DNA of 8,942 nt from a candidate division FCPU426 bacterium (GCA_003167475.1 PMTB01000262.1:1-8942); one strand, 5' to 3'. Shown: positions 1-7,267, counted from the stretch's first letter. A program made the numbers and translations. Notes: generated by a model from the letters alone, not told the origin.

Positions 1-151
1 TTGTGGCTGTTGCAGTCACTGTCAGCGCTAAAGCCGTGCTTGTCGCTGTTGATATTGCAGTTGAAGTGCTTGTGCTTGTGCTTGTCCTGGTCGCTGTCAT
101 TGTAAATGTCCTGGTTGCCGTGTTGACAGGCGTCATTGTCTTTATCGGGGT
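1..151 (-). repeat. Thr-rich low-complexity linker coding region (start only)
   Basis: From about residue 1047 the glucanase becomes a chain of Thr with Ala, Ser, Val and Pro (for example TATRTFTMTATRTSTSTSTS) that continues past the window edge. It matches in style the linkers of the two neighbouring proteins, where the linker is followed by a 109-residue C-terminal domain. I infer that the same domain follows here, but it cannot be seen. Confidence 0.8.
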
Positions 152-3100
152 GGCCAGGTTATTGGCTCCGATCACAACCACCATACCGCGGGGGTTTGTG
201 CTGACCAACGTAGTTGACTGGTTACTGACGTCATCGTAGCAGAACCCATACGCCAGGTTGTTAAGCGAATGATCGTGCCAGAATTTCGCGTACCAGTTCG
301 CGGGCGATGCCTGGTAGAAAGCCGACGGCGTATTTGCCAGGGAAATATTCTGCAGGACATGCCTGTTAAATGCCGCGCATATCTGGGCCTCAAGCTGCTT
401 CTCAACACCGTTGCCGCTTGCCAGTGTTCCGGCGCCCATAAAAGCATCCTGTGTTGTAGGTTTCGAAACATAATAGGTTACCGGGTCGCCGGGAGTCGTA
501 AACGCAAACCTGGTATCCCCTCCAACACGTCCGGTATAAACGCTGCCGGCTATGGTCAGGACCAGATTGCTGGTTGCGTACTGGGCCCATATGCTGTTGA
601 TATACGAGTCAAAATAGTTCGCGTATGTCTTGCCTGCGGCGAACAGCCCGTGTATGGGCGCTACTATCCTGCCATTTGCCGACAAATGCTGGAACTCCGC
701 GGGAACCTGCGCGGTCCAGTCGGAAAAGATCTGCGTCAGGCCGTATGGTATCCCCATCTGTCCGTTGAGCGTATAAGCCGGCGAACCATTATCATAGAGC
801 CTCAGCTGAGTAGGTATGCCGAACATATCCACCTGCGATGAATTGAGGAATATGGTATTGCCCTGCAAATTGAATTCTATCCAGTCAAAAACCGAATTAT
901 AGGATGGGTCTGCCGGGTTGTCAATATTGGGATACGCTATCCCCACATTGCCGCCACCGTCTGTGTTGAACGGTATGTTAAGAGGCGCGCCGAGCGATAC
1001 ATACAGCCTGACTGATATCATGGTATCCGGGAACTGCAGTCCGTTTATGGAAGAGAGCGGGATAAAATATGGGGCGGCGTTATCCCCAGAGACGCACGGT
1101 ATCATGTTGCCTGCGGTATCCAGGTGGCAGTATTTCATGGCCGCGTTTAAGCCTATGGCAATTACATATACCTGGCTGTCTGTATAGTTCCCGGTATTGT
1201 TGATGAACTGGCAGGTCATTGTTTTTCCGCCGGTGAGAGGTATAAGCACGTCGTTGCCCGGCAAAGGCGTGTTGGACGCTGTGGGAGTAAATACCGGAGT
1301 GGCAGTTTGTGCGGCAACGCATCCAACCTCATATATATACTGCAGGTTGTTTAACCCGCCTGTTGCGGCAGTAAATCCATAATAAGCGCAGTTGTTGCCG
1401 CCGAAGACAGAGGCTACAAGGTCCCTGTTATAAACCATAGCCACTGACCCGTCAAATATAAGGGTTAATTTTTTTGCTGACGCGCTCCAGACCACCTGGT
1501 ATGTGTGCTCAAACCCGTTATTGACGACTGATGGGAAAACATACGGGCATGTAGAGCCGGCATATGCGCAGGTGTTGGCAGGATCGCCGTTTTCGAGAAC
1601 CTGCAATGTACCGTTGCTGCCGTATGTCTCCAGATCAAAAGCAACTGAAGGCGTTATGCCGTTATTGCCGGGAAGACCGTATCCCTTGGCCCCGCCCGGC
1701 AGGCCGAGCGCGGCTGTACCGCGGCTGTCCCTGTGCAGGACAAAATCTATACCATCAGCGCCGCCTGGTGTCCCAAAAAATACTTTGAATGTTTTATTGA
1801 AATCGCTTGTAAGGTCGATACATGAAGAGTTCCAGGCAGAACCTGCCTGGCTGTTCACTGCTGTCGTGAGCGTTACGCCGGCTCCCGCGGCAAAAGCGCT
1901 GCCGTTTACCACCCATGAAGAGCAAGCCGGAGGAACCGTAGTCACCGTAAATGTCGGTGTGAATGTCGGGGTCGGTGTTGATGTGTACCCGGCCGTGGTA
2001 AAGGATACATAGTTTAAATTCCCTATTCCTCCGGTGCCGCCGTTTGCGTCCATAACAAGCTTCAGGGTTTTTAGTCCGGTGGAACCTATATTTATATTAT
2101 TCACGGTCAGTGTCTGCCACGTCTGCCATCCTGTCGTATCAGGGACAGTCAATGTGCCTGATATGTTAACGCCGTCAAGTTCCAGGTGGAATGTCCCGCC
2201 TGCGCCTAGAGAAGCCACGTGCACCCCTATTGAATAAATACCTGCCTGGACAACATTTACCCTGTAGTTGAGCCATTCGCCGGCCGCAGTGTAAGCCAGG
2301 TCATAACCGCCGCCTGCTTCGGAACAGGCCTCAATATCCACGTCATCGTTCCTGTACTGGCCGGGTGTGTTTCCGGCCGTTGTATCGTAATAGCCTACGC
2401 CTTCCCCGCCTGTCATATAATCTTCAAACTGGACATTGCCTGGAATATTTGTGATCACAAGCGTCGGTGTCGGCGATGGTGTGTTCGTCGGGCCGCACGC
2501 ACCGTCCTGGTACCAGCGCACGTAATCAACATACATTTTCTGCGGAAAAACAGTGGAGCCGTCAGGAGAGCCGGGCCATGACCCGCCGACCGCGACATTT
2601 AGCAGGATGAAAAAATCTTTGCCGGTGAATTCCTCCATGGAAGCGCCGTTGGTGTTAAGGGTGCAGTAATTATTGGAGTCAAAATACCACCTTATCTGAT
2701 TGGCGTCCCACTCGACCGCGTATATGTGGTAATCATCTGAAAGTTTCGCGGGCCAGCCGACCGATGTTGTGAGCCCGTAAGAAGCGTGGCCGCTGTTGTC
2801 CCAGTGCGCGGTCCCGTGCTGGACATTGTCAAATCCGCTGCCGCCGCCCACCATTTCCATAATATCTATTTCTCCGCATGCGGGCCATCCAACTGACCCG
2901 ATATCCTGGCCGAGCAGCCAGAACGCGGGCCACATGCCCTTGCCGTAAACTGTTTTTATACGGGCCTCTATCCTGCCGTATTTGAAATGAACCTTATCTT
3001 GTGTTGTCATCCTGGCCGAGGTGTAACCGCATACTCCGCCGCCGGTATTTAAATTGTTAGCCTGTATGACAAGGTTGCCGTTTTCGATATACGCCGTGGA

Positions 3101-3289
3101 AATGTCGTTGTTGAGGTAATTTTCAAGTTCAGCATTGCCCCAGCCGCCGCATCCTGTTTCAAAATTCCAGTTGGCGGTGTTTATATTCGGTCCGTCAAAC
3201 TCGTCGCTCCATACAAGGTTCCAGCACGCGCAGTAAGAAGAAGATACCAGGGTTGTTAAGAAGATCATGGCTGTTAAGAGTTTTTTCAT
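1..3289 (-). CDS. Secreted modular beta-1,3-glucanase: GH16-CBM6-lectin-GH64 fusion (3' end outside window)
   Basis: The reading frame is open for 1096 codons and runs off the left edge, so the C-terminus is missing. The ATG at 3289 is chosen because GGAGG lies 6 nt upstream and a signal peptide follows (MKKLLTAMIFLTTLVSS, cut somewhere around residues 16-22). Domains by residue: GH16 about 25-262 with the laminarinase-type motif GEIDIMEM, giving E140 (nucleophile), D142 and E145 (acid/base); short TP linker; CBM6-like about 278-433 (E289, W339, GWQTW with W388 and W391); L-type lectin-like about 456-658 (ADGIDFV, HTYQVVWS, six Cys); GH64 about 679-1043. GH64 is supported by DWIEF (E805) and QVDMFG (D821), whose 16-residue spacing equals that of the known catalytic pair E154/D170 of the Streptomyces matensis enzyme, and by ICAAFNR, FWHDHS and YGFCYDDV. 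A Thr-rich linker starts near 1047. The expected activity is endo-cleavage of beta-1,3-glucan (laminarin, fungal wall glucan) plus release of short laminari-oligosaccharides outside the cell. Domain calls are confident; exact substrate and the lost C-terminus are inferred. Confidence 0.93.
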   Translation of the reverse strand, partial: MKKLLTAMIFLTTLVSSSYCACWNLVWSDEFDGPNINTANWNFETGCGGWGNAELENYLNNDISTAYIENGNLVIQANNLNTGGGVCGYTSARMTTQDKVHFKYGRIEARIKTVYGKGMWPAFWLLGQDIGSVGWPACGEIDIMEMVGGGSGFDNVQHGTAHWDNSGHASYGLTTSVGWPAKLSDDYHIYAVEWDANQIRWYFDSNNYCTLNTNGASMEEFTGKDFFILLNVAVGGSWPGSPDGSTVFPQKMYVDYVRWYQDGACGPTNTPSPTPTLVITNIPGNVQFEDYMTGGEGVGYYDTTAGNTPGQYRNDDVDIEACSEAGGGYDLAYTAAGEWLNYRVNVVQAGIYSIGVHVASLGAGGTFHLELDGVNISGTLTVPDTTGWQTWQTLTVNNINIGSTGLKTLKLVMDANGGTGGIGNLNYVSFTTAGYTSTPTPTFTPTFTVTTVPPACSSWVVNGSAFAAGAGVTLTTAVNSQAGSAWNSSCIDLTSDFNKTFKVFFGTPGGADGIDFVLHRDSRGTAALGLPGGAKGYGLPGNNGITPSVAFDLETYGSNGTLQVLENGDPANTCAYAGSTCPYVFPSVVNNGFEHTYQVVWSASAKKLTLIFDGSVAMVYNRDLVASVFGGNNCAYYGFTAATGGLNNLQYIYEVGCVAAQTATPVFTPTASNTPLPGNDVLIPLTGGKTMTCQFINNTGNYTDSQVYVIAIGLNAAMKYCHLDTAGNMIPCVSGDNAAPYFIPLSSINGLQFPDTMISVRLYVSLGAPLNIPFNTDGGGNVGIAYPNIDNPADPSYNSVFDWIEFNLQGNTIFLNSSQVDMFGIPTQLRLYDNGSPAYTLNGQMGIPYGLTQIFSDWTAQVPAEFQHLSANGRIVAPIHGLFAAGKTYANYFDSYINSIWAQYATSNLVLTIAGSVYTGRVGGDTRFAFTTPGDPVTYYVSKPTTQDAFMGAGTLASGNGVEKQLEAQICAAFNRHVLQNISLANTPSAFYQASPANWYAKFWHDHSLNNLAYGFCYDDVSNQSTTLVSTNPRGMVVVIGANNLATPIKTMTPVNTATRTFTMTATRTSTSTSTSTAISTATSTALALTVTATAT
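1319..1924 (-). repeat. Lectin module, copy A (paralogous to 4441-5040)
   Basis: Encodes residues 456-657 of the glucanase, an L-type (legume-like/bacterial) lectin beta-sandwich. By hand alignment it matches the lectin module of the S53 peptidase at about 76% of positions with one two-residue indel. All six Cys align (C456, C490, C574, C581, C634, C657), suggesting three disulfides and an extracellular fold. The shared module implies that both enzymes bind the same glycan. Confidence 0.85.
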
Positions 3290-3295
3290 TCGTAT

Positions 3296-3300
3296 CCTCC
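3296..3300 (-). promoter_or_regulatory. Ribosome binding site of the GH16-GH64 gene
   Basis: On the minus strand GGAGG lies 6 nt before the ATG at 3289. It fixes the start, because the coding sequence then opens with a signal peptide. Confidence 0.9.
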
Positions 3301-3325
3301 GGGTTTTTAGCTGCCGTGCCTGAAT

Positions 3326-3472
3326 TTATATGTGCCTGCGATTTTGTTGCTGTGCAGGTAATGCCTGCGGTAAGGAAGTCTCTTTTATCAGGTTCATTAT
3401 GAGTTCGTAGGCATTGGACGCGTTTGCGGCCTTTAAATCGATCTCCTCAAGTACTGCTTTTGTCTTGTCCAT
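3326..3472 (-). CDS. Small protein of 48 residues, unknown function, upstream of the glucanase
   Basis: ATG at 3472, TAA at 3328-3326. It begins MDKTKAVLEEIDLKAANASN and ends with QQQNRRHI. A strong GGAGG (3482-3478) lies 5 nt upstream, in the same GGAGGAT context seen at the two complete neighbouring starts, and the ORF begins about 34 nt after the predicted transcription start. It ends 36 nt before the glucanase ATG, so the two should share an mRNA. Residues 1-32 look like an acidic amphipathic helix; the tail is Pro/Gln-rich and basic. There is no signal peptide or membrane segment, so it should be cytoplasmic. I do not recognise a family. It could be a small regulator, a translated leader that helps translation of the glucanase, or the remnant of a longer gene. 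The ribosome binding site and promoter placement are the main evidence that it is translated. Confidence 0.62.
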   Translation of the reverse strand: MDKTKAVLEEIDLKAANASNAYELIMNLIKETSLPQALPAQQQNRRHI

Positions 3473-3477
3473 GTCAT

Positions 3478-3482
3478 CCTCC
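3478..3482 (-). promoter_or_regulatory. Ribosome binding site of the 48-residue small protein
   Basis: GGAGG on the minus strand, 5 nt before the ATG at 3472. It is the first such site downstream of the predicted promoter and supports real translation of the small ORF. Confidence 0.75.
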
Positions 3483-3486
3483 CGTT

Positions 3487-3496
3487 TTAACGTTAA
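3487..3496. promoter_or_regulatory. Secondary 10-bp palindrome TTAACGTTAA, possible second repressor half-site or auxiliary operator
   Basis: A perfect 10-bp palindrome with central CG that abuts the 16-bp palindrome at 3496-3511 and shares one base with it. Centres are 12 bp apart, just over one helical turn. It lies in the predicted 5' untranslated region. It may extend the operator or be chance in AT-rich DNA. Confidence 0.35.
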
Positions 3497-3511
3497 GGTT
3501 ACCGGTAACCT
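3496..3511. promoter_or_regulatory. LacI-family-like operator, perfect 16-bp palindrome
   Basis: AGGTTACCGGTAACCT reads identically on both strands. An even palindrome with a central CG and GTTAC-type half-sites is typical of LacI-family repressors, many of which sense sugars. It starts one base after the predicted -10 box and covers the expected transcription start (about 3505-3507), the usual position for a blocking repressor. The regulator gene is not in the window, so family and effector are inferred. Confidence 0.7.
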
Positions 3512-3512
3512 A

Positions 3513-3540
3513 AATATACAACATTTTAGAGAAAAGTCAA
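3513..3540 (-). promoter_or_regulatory. Sigma70-type promoter for the small ORF and GH16-GH64 gene
   Basis: On the minus strand the -35 box TTGACT (3540-3535) and the -10 box TATATT (3518-3513) are separated by 16 nt. Both are close to consensus, and the region is AT-rich compared with the flanking genes. The predicted start near 3506 falls inside the palindromic operator. This separates the glucanase transcript from the peptidase gene that ends at 3601. Confidence 0.7.
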
Positions 3541-3600
3541 GTAAGTTTTGTGAAATTGTTTGCCGTACTGTAAAACGGGATTGTTATATGTGGTTGTTTG

Positions 3601-6600
3601 TCACCTGATAATTATCACGGGTTTTAAAACAGAGTTCGCTCTTCTCCCATTCCCGTCCTGTGCTGTCATTATATAGTAATATGTCCCCTGCGCCAGGCCC
3701 TTGAAAACCTCCCCATAAACCGCCACCTCGTTATCACCCGCAGCCAGCGATCCTTGCGCCTGTCCGGCTGAAAATTCAACCTGCCTTACAAATCTGAATG
3801 CAACGGTAAAGAGTTTAAAGGTGACTTTTTCAGCGTCCCTGGTCAGGATAAATTTTATTCTCATCCCGCTATTATCTATATGCACATTCGGATTAGGGTA
3901 TGCCAGCGGGTCCCTGATCTCAAATTTTCCGTCGGGCTTTACCGGCGTTGGGGGCAAAGTCAATGTCGGTGTAAACACAACGGGAGTCAGTCCCGGTGTC
4001 GGAGTGGCTGTGAGTGAAGGGGTATTTGTAGAAGCAGCAGTAACCTGGCTTGTCGAAGTATCTGTCGGTGTATCCGTCATTGTCCGGGTCGCAGGCGCTG
4101 TCACTGTAACGGTCATGGTGGCTGTAAAAATCGTTGTGGGTGAAACCGTAGGTGTGCCTGTCGCAGTATGGACAGCAGCAGGCGTTTCTGTCGGCGTCAG
4201 GGTTACTGTATCTGATGCCGTGGGTGAATTTACATTTGTGGGGGTTGACGTAAATGTGTTATTTTGCGTGACCGTACAAGTCGCAGTTACGCTGCCGGTA
4301 TAAGTCATAGATACCGTACTTGTCGGAGTAAACGTCCCTGTCGTTGTTGCGGTGGATGTCATGGTAAAAACTGCGGTCGCTGTTGAGGTCCTGGTCGCGG
4401 TAACGGTGTCGGTCTGCGTGGGAGTATTTGTAGGAAGAACGCAGCCAACCTCATAAACATACTGGAGGTTATTCGCGCCGCCGGTCGCCGCGGTAAATCC
4501 GTAATAGACACAGCTGTTGCCGCCGAAAACAGAAGCTGCCAGGTCCCTGTTGTATGACATCACTGTAACGCCGTCAAATATCAGGGTCAATTTCTTGGCG
4601 GAGGCGCTCCATACAACCTGGTAAGTGTGCTCGGCCCCGTTTGCCGCATTTGATGGTAAAACATACGGGCAGGCGCTTCCGGCGTAGCCGCATGCGCTTG
4701 TTGTGTTCCCGTCCTCCAGGACCTGCAGAGTGCCGTTGCTGTTGTACGTTTCGATATCTAAAGCCACAGACGGCGTAATTCCCGATGCGCCTGAGTAACC
4801 TTTGTTCCCGCCTGCTGAACCCAGTGCCGTTGTGCCGCGGATATCTCTCTGAAGTACAAAGTCAATGCCGTCGGCGCCGCCGGCTGAACCAAAGTACGCT
4901 TTGAATGTCATGTTAAAATCTTTTGTGAGGTCTATGCACGATGAGTTCCACGCGGCGCCTGCCTGGCCGTTCACGGCTGTTGTTAGTGTCACGCCTGCCC
5001 CGCTCACAAACGCGCTTCCGTCAGTTACCCATGATGCGCAGACAGGCGGTATGGTCGTCGGGCTGAATGTCGGGGTCGGCGTCGCAGGCTGTGGTATGCA
5101 CTGCAGGGCGTCCACTTTGGCGTTTCCGTCCGGGCTGCCCGGCGCGGCGGAGAATTGTATCGTGATCTTCCCTCCGCTTGGCGATATATTGTTAAATACT
5201 TTGTCATCGGCGTGATCGAATCCGCCGGAGTCGGAGAAAACATCAAAGCCGGAGAGCACCTGCGCGCCGTTGATGGATACGTTCATCAGCCTCACCCCGG
5301 GTCCATTGTCAAAGAGTTCGGAGAATTTCAGTGTCACCTGGTAGCTTCCTGCCGGCACATCAAATGTATATGTAAAGCCTGATCCGCCTGCCCATCGTTC
5401 GTCCTGATAAAGCGCCTGGTCCGTAGAACACGGAAGGGCGTTGCTGACGGCATTGGCGCTGCCATTGGGGCTTCCGCCGTTGTAGTTCCCGTCCGCGGCC
5501 CATACATTGCCGTTGCAGTCGGTATAAGCCGGCCCGCCCGCACGCACGCGCCATGTGGATGAGACAACCGGCGTCGGGGTTGAAGTCGCGGTAGGATGGA
5601 AACCCGAAAGGTCGTTTATCAGGTTCTGCCCTTTGGGCGAACCCCAGCCGGTAACAAGGTCGTAACCTGAAACGCAGTTGAAACCCGCGGGGTTGTCGCT
5701 GCTGCCGTTGTTTCCCGATGTTATATCATTAAAATCATTATGATAATTTGGCCCCTGGCCCAGGGCATAAAGCGCCGGATTGGCAAAGCCCATTGTTGTC
5801 TGCCCTGCCATCGCGGCCTGCTGGTTGACCAGCGCCGTAAATCCGTTCCATAAAGGCCCTGCGCAGCTGGTACCGCCAAGGCACAAAAGCGTCCCGTGCT
5901 TGTATACGATCTCCACATTCATCGCGCATGCTGATACGTCCGGGATGTTGCGCCAGGCAGTTGATCCGCCGCTGGCGCCCATGTTAACCCCCGCCTGATA
6001 ACCCGGAATGGCCAGGTCGGAGCTGATTCCTCCTCCGGCGCCGTTCCAGCCTGTTTCACCCGCGTAGCTGCCTCCGTTGCCGTTAAGCGACAGCAGGGTG
6101 CCTCCCACAACAGTGATGTATGACTGCTCCATTGCCCAGCCGGCCAAACCAGTGCTGCTGAACGCGCCGCTGTCGCCTGAGCCCGCATAAAAGGACTGCC
6201 CCTGCGCTCCCAGTTCCATCATATCCTGCCTTGCGGTCGGGTCCACGGGAGCCCAAAGAAAGCTGGTGCTGAAAGATTTGGCGATATTATCCGAAACCAT
6301 GGCGTTTAGAATATCGTCCGCGTTGTTCCCCATGTATACCCGGAACTGGGAAATCCCAGGCGCCATGGAAATAGCGTCCTCGATATCCAGACTGGTTTCC
6401 CCTCCGTCGTTGGGCACTGTACCGGAGCCGTATCCGTCCAGATAAATGTCCACGAAATTTATTCCGGAAGCGGGGATCCCTGTCTGGCTGATATAGGATT
6501 GAATATCGCTTAGGTTGTATGTATCAAAGGCAAAAATCCCGATTATCTGGCCGGCTCCGTTAAGTGAGACTCCGGGGACATAAGCATTCCGAAAATCATT

Positions 6601-7257
6601 TCCCCAAAAACATCCGGTGCCGGGAGCGGAACCAGCCAGCTGGATTTTGCTGACTTTACTATTGTTATTGGACGGCAGCGGATGGAAGCCCGCCCTGCGC
6701 GGCATGACAACATTATCAAGACCGTTAATGTGCAAAACCTTTGCATCCAGTTCTACGGAGGGTTCCCTGTCAGGAGCATAGCAGGCAGTTCCGTCCGGCC
6801 GTTCATACTGGTTCAACCGGACATCTAAAGCTTGCTCAATATCACCCGCGGCGCCCGACACGCTTACCACCATGCGGTTGGCATATACCCTGTCCACCTT
6901 CAAGTTTTTGGATTTTACAAAATCCTGTACAGCCTGGTAATCCTCCGGCGCCGGGCCAAAACGGGAGGTGAATTCATCAACTGAGAGCCAATGGCGGTAC
7001 TGCGGGCTTTTCGGGTCATAAAGCTGCTGCATAAGGTCCTGGAGTTCCTGTGTATTCCTTAAAGGAAGCCCAAACGACAGGTGTAAAACCTGCGAAGCAG
7101 CCAGGCGTCCCTTTATTTCCGCATTTTTTCTGATAAGGTCAGGGACATGCCCCTGCAATTGCTGCCTGCCGCGTGCCATGACTCCGGATGCCGGCAATAA
7201 AATAGCCAGCATTATTAAGATTACCGGCAGTTTCCGGCAAAAAGTATATTTTTTCAT
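3601..7257 (-). CDS. Secreted S53 (sedolisin/kumamolisin-type) serine-carboxyl peptidase with malectin, lectin and C-terminal sorting-like domains
   Basis: 1218 residues from the ATG at 7257, preferred because GGAGG lies 5 nt upstream and a signal peptide follows directly (MKKYTFCRKLPVILIM..., likely cut after VMA, residue 28). An in-frame GTG at 7278 would add seven residues but has no site of its own. Domains: pro-kumamolisin activation domain about 38-180; S53 catalytic domain about 215-550; malectin-like about 568-723; L-type lectin-like 740-940; Thr-rich linker 941-1109; C-terminal domain 1110-1218. Catalytic residues are intact: E287 and D291 (GETSLD), oxyanion D362 (SGDSG), nucleophile S464 (GGTSCAGP). 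D511 and D533 (DITSGNN, GYDLVTGWGSP) keep the 22-residue spacing of the kumamolisin calcium site. The family comprises endopeptidases that are usually active in acid and mature by cutting off the pro-domain. The two glycan-binding modules suggest action on a glycan-rich surface or on glycoproteins. The sugar-binding tail and terminal domain make it much longer than a plain S53 enzyme. Confidence 0.95.
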   Translation of the reverse strand: MKKYTFCRKLPVILIMLAILLPASGVMARGRQQLQGHVPDLIRKNAEIKGRLAASQVLHLSFGLPLRNTQELQDLMQQLYDPKSPQYRHWLSVDEFTSRFGPAPEDYQAVQDFVKSKNLKVDRVYANRMVVSVSGAAGDIEQALDVRLNQYERPDGTACYAPDREPSVELDAKVLHINGLDNVVMPRRAGFHPLPSNNNSKVSKIQLAGSAPGTGCFWGNDFRNAYVPGVSLNGAGQIIGIFAFDTYNLSDIQSYISQTGIPASGINFVDIYLDGYGSGTVPNDGGETSLDIEDAISMAPGISQFRVYMGNNADDILNAMVSDNIAKSFSTSFLWAPVDPTARQDMMELGAQGQSFYAGSGDSGAFSSTGLAGWAMEQSYITVVGGTLLSLNGNGGSYAGETGWNGAGGGISSDLAIPGYQAGVNMGASGGSTAWRNIPDVSACAMNVEIVYKHGTLLCLGGTSCAGPLWNGFTALVNQQAAMAGQTTMGFANPALYALGQGPNYHNDFNDITSGNNGSSDNPAGFNCVSGYDLVTGWGSPKGQNLINDLSGFHPTATSTPTPVVSSTWRVRAGGPAYTDCNGNVWAADGNYNGGSPNGSANAVSNALPCSTDQALYQDERWAGGSGFTYTFDVPAGSYQVTLKFSELFDNGPGVRLMNVSINGAQVLSGFDVFSDSGGFDHADDKVFNNISPSGGKITIQFSAAPGSPDGNAKVDALQCIPQPATPTPTFSPTTIPPVCASWVTDGSAFVSGAGVTLTTAVNGQAGAAWNSSCIDLTKDFNMTFKAYFGSAGGADGIDFVLQRDIRGTTALGSAGGNKGYSGASGITPSVALDIETYNSNGTLQVLEDGNTTSACGYAGSACPYVLPSNAANGAEHTYQVVWSASAKKLTLIFDGVTVMSYNRDLAASVFGGNSCVYYGFTAATGGANNLQYVYEVGCVLPTNTPTQTDTVTATRTSTATAVFTMTSTATTTGTFTPTSTVSMTYTGSVTATCTVTQNNTFTSTPTNVNSPTASDTVTLTPTETPAAVHTATGTPTVSPTTIFTATMTVTVTAPATRTMTDTPTDTSTSQVTAASTNTPSLTATPTPGLTPVVFTPTLTLPPTPVKPDGKFEIRDPLAYPNPNVHIDNSGMRIKFILTRDAEKVTFKLFTVAFRFVRQVEFSAGQAQGSLAAGDNEVAVYGEVFKGLAQGTYYYIMTAQDGNGRRANSVLKPVIIIR
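3604..3930 (-). repeat. C-terminal sorting-like domain, copy in the S53 peptidase
   Basis: Encodes the last 109 residues. It opens with a YPNP motif (residues 1120-1123) and ends ...NSVLKPVIIIR. It aligns without gaps to 7278-7604, with about 71 of 109 residues identical by hand count. Position, size and YPNP start resemble the small beta-sandwich C-terminal domains (FlgD-Ig or type IX secretion style) found after Thr/Pro linkers; the exact family is not established. Confidence 0.8.
3931..4437 (-). repeat. Thr-rich linker of the S53 peptidase
   Basis: Encodes residues 941-1109, about 169 residues in which Thr alternates with Ala, Ser, Val and Pro (TPTETP, TATGTPTVSP). Charged residues are very rare. 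Such linkers are extended and often O-glycosylated in secreted proteins. The complement produces long Val-rich open frames on the plus strand that are not genes. Confidence 0.9.
4441..5040 (-). repeat. Lectin module, copy B (paralogous to 1319-1924)
   Basis: Encodes residues 740-939 of the S53 peptidase. Its six Cys (C740, C774, C856, C863, C916, C939) have the same spacing as copy A except for one two-residue indel. HTYQVVWSASAKKLTLIFDG is identical in both copies. The similarity suggests recent duplication or gene conversion of the module. Confidence 0.85.
5089..5556 (-). repeat. Malectin-like module of the S53 peptidase (paralogous to 8742-8942)
   Basis: Encodes residues 568-723: WRVRAGGPAYTD at the start, then YQDERW, FTYTFDVPAGSYQVTLKFSE and a closing region with DKVFNNISPSGG. 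This is the pattern of malectin/carbohydrate-binding beta-sandwich domains; eukaryotic malectin binds glucose disaccharides. The final third closely matches the first visible part of the upstream gene. Confidence 0.8.
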
Positions 7258-7262
7258 CAGAT

Positions 7263-7267
7263 CCTCC
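7263..7267 (-). promoter_or_regulatory. Ribosome binding site of the S53 peptidase
   Basis: GGAGG on the minus strand, 5 nt before the ATG at 7257 and after the TGA of the upstream gene (7277-7275). It decides the ATG at 7257 over the in-frame GTG at 7278. The close spacing permits translational coupling with the upstream gene. Confidence 0.85.

Noticed and set aside
269..841. 190-codon open frame on the plus strand
   Set aside because: It lies opposite the GH64 domain, whose conserved motifs are all on the minus strand. The plus-strand translation shows no recognisable domain.
3220..3289. Lipoprotein signal for the glucanase because of Cys at residues 20 and 22
   Set aside because: The residues before C20 (S-S-Y) and before C22 (Y-C-A) do not fit a lipobox; an ordinary signal peptidase I signal fits better.
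3561..3580. Possible terminator after the S53 gene (CCGT...ACGG)
   Set aside because: The stem has only 4 bp with an 8-nt loop and no T-run on the minus strand. I see no convincing intrinsic terminator, so read-through into the glucanase unit remains possible.
3414..3608. 64-codon plus-strand frame in the intergenic region
   Set aside because: It runs antisense through the small ORF, operator and promoter and has no convincing ribosome binding site.
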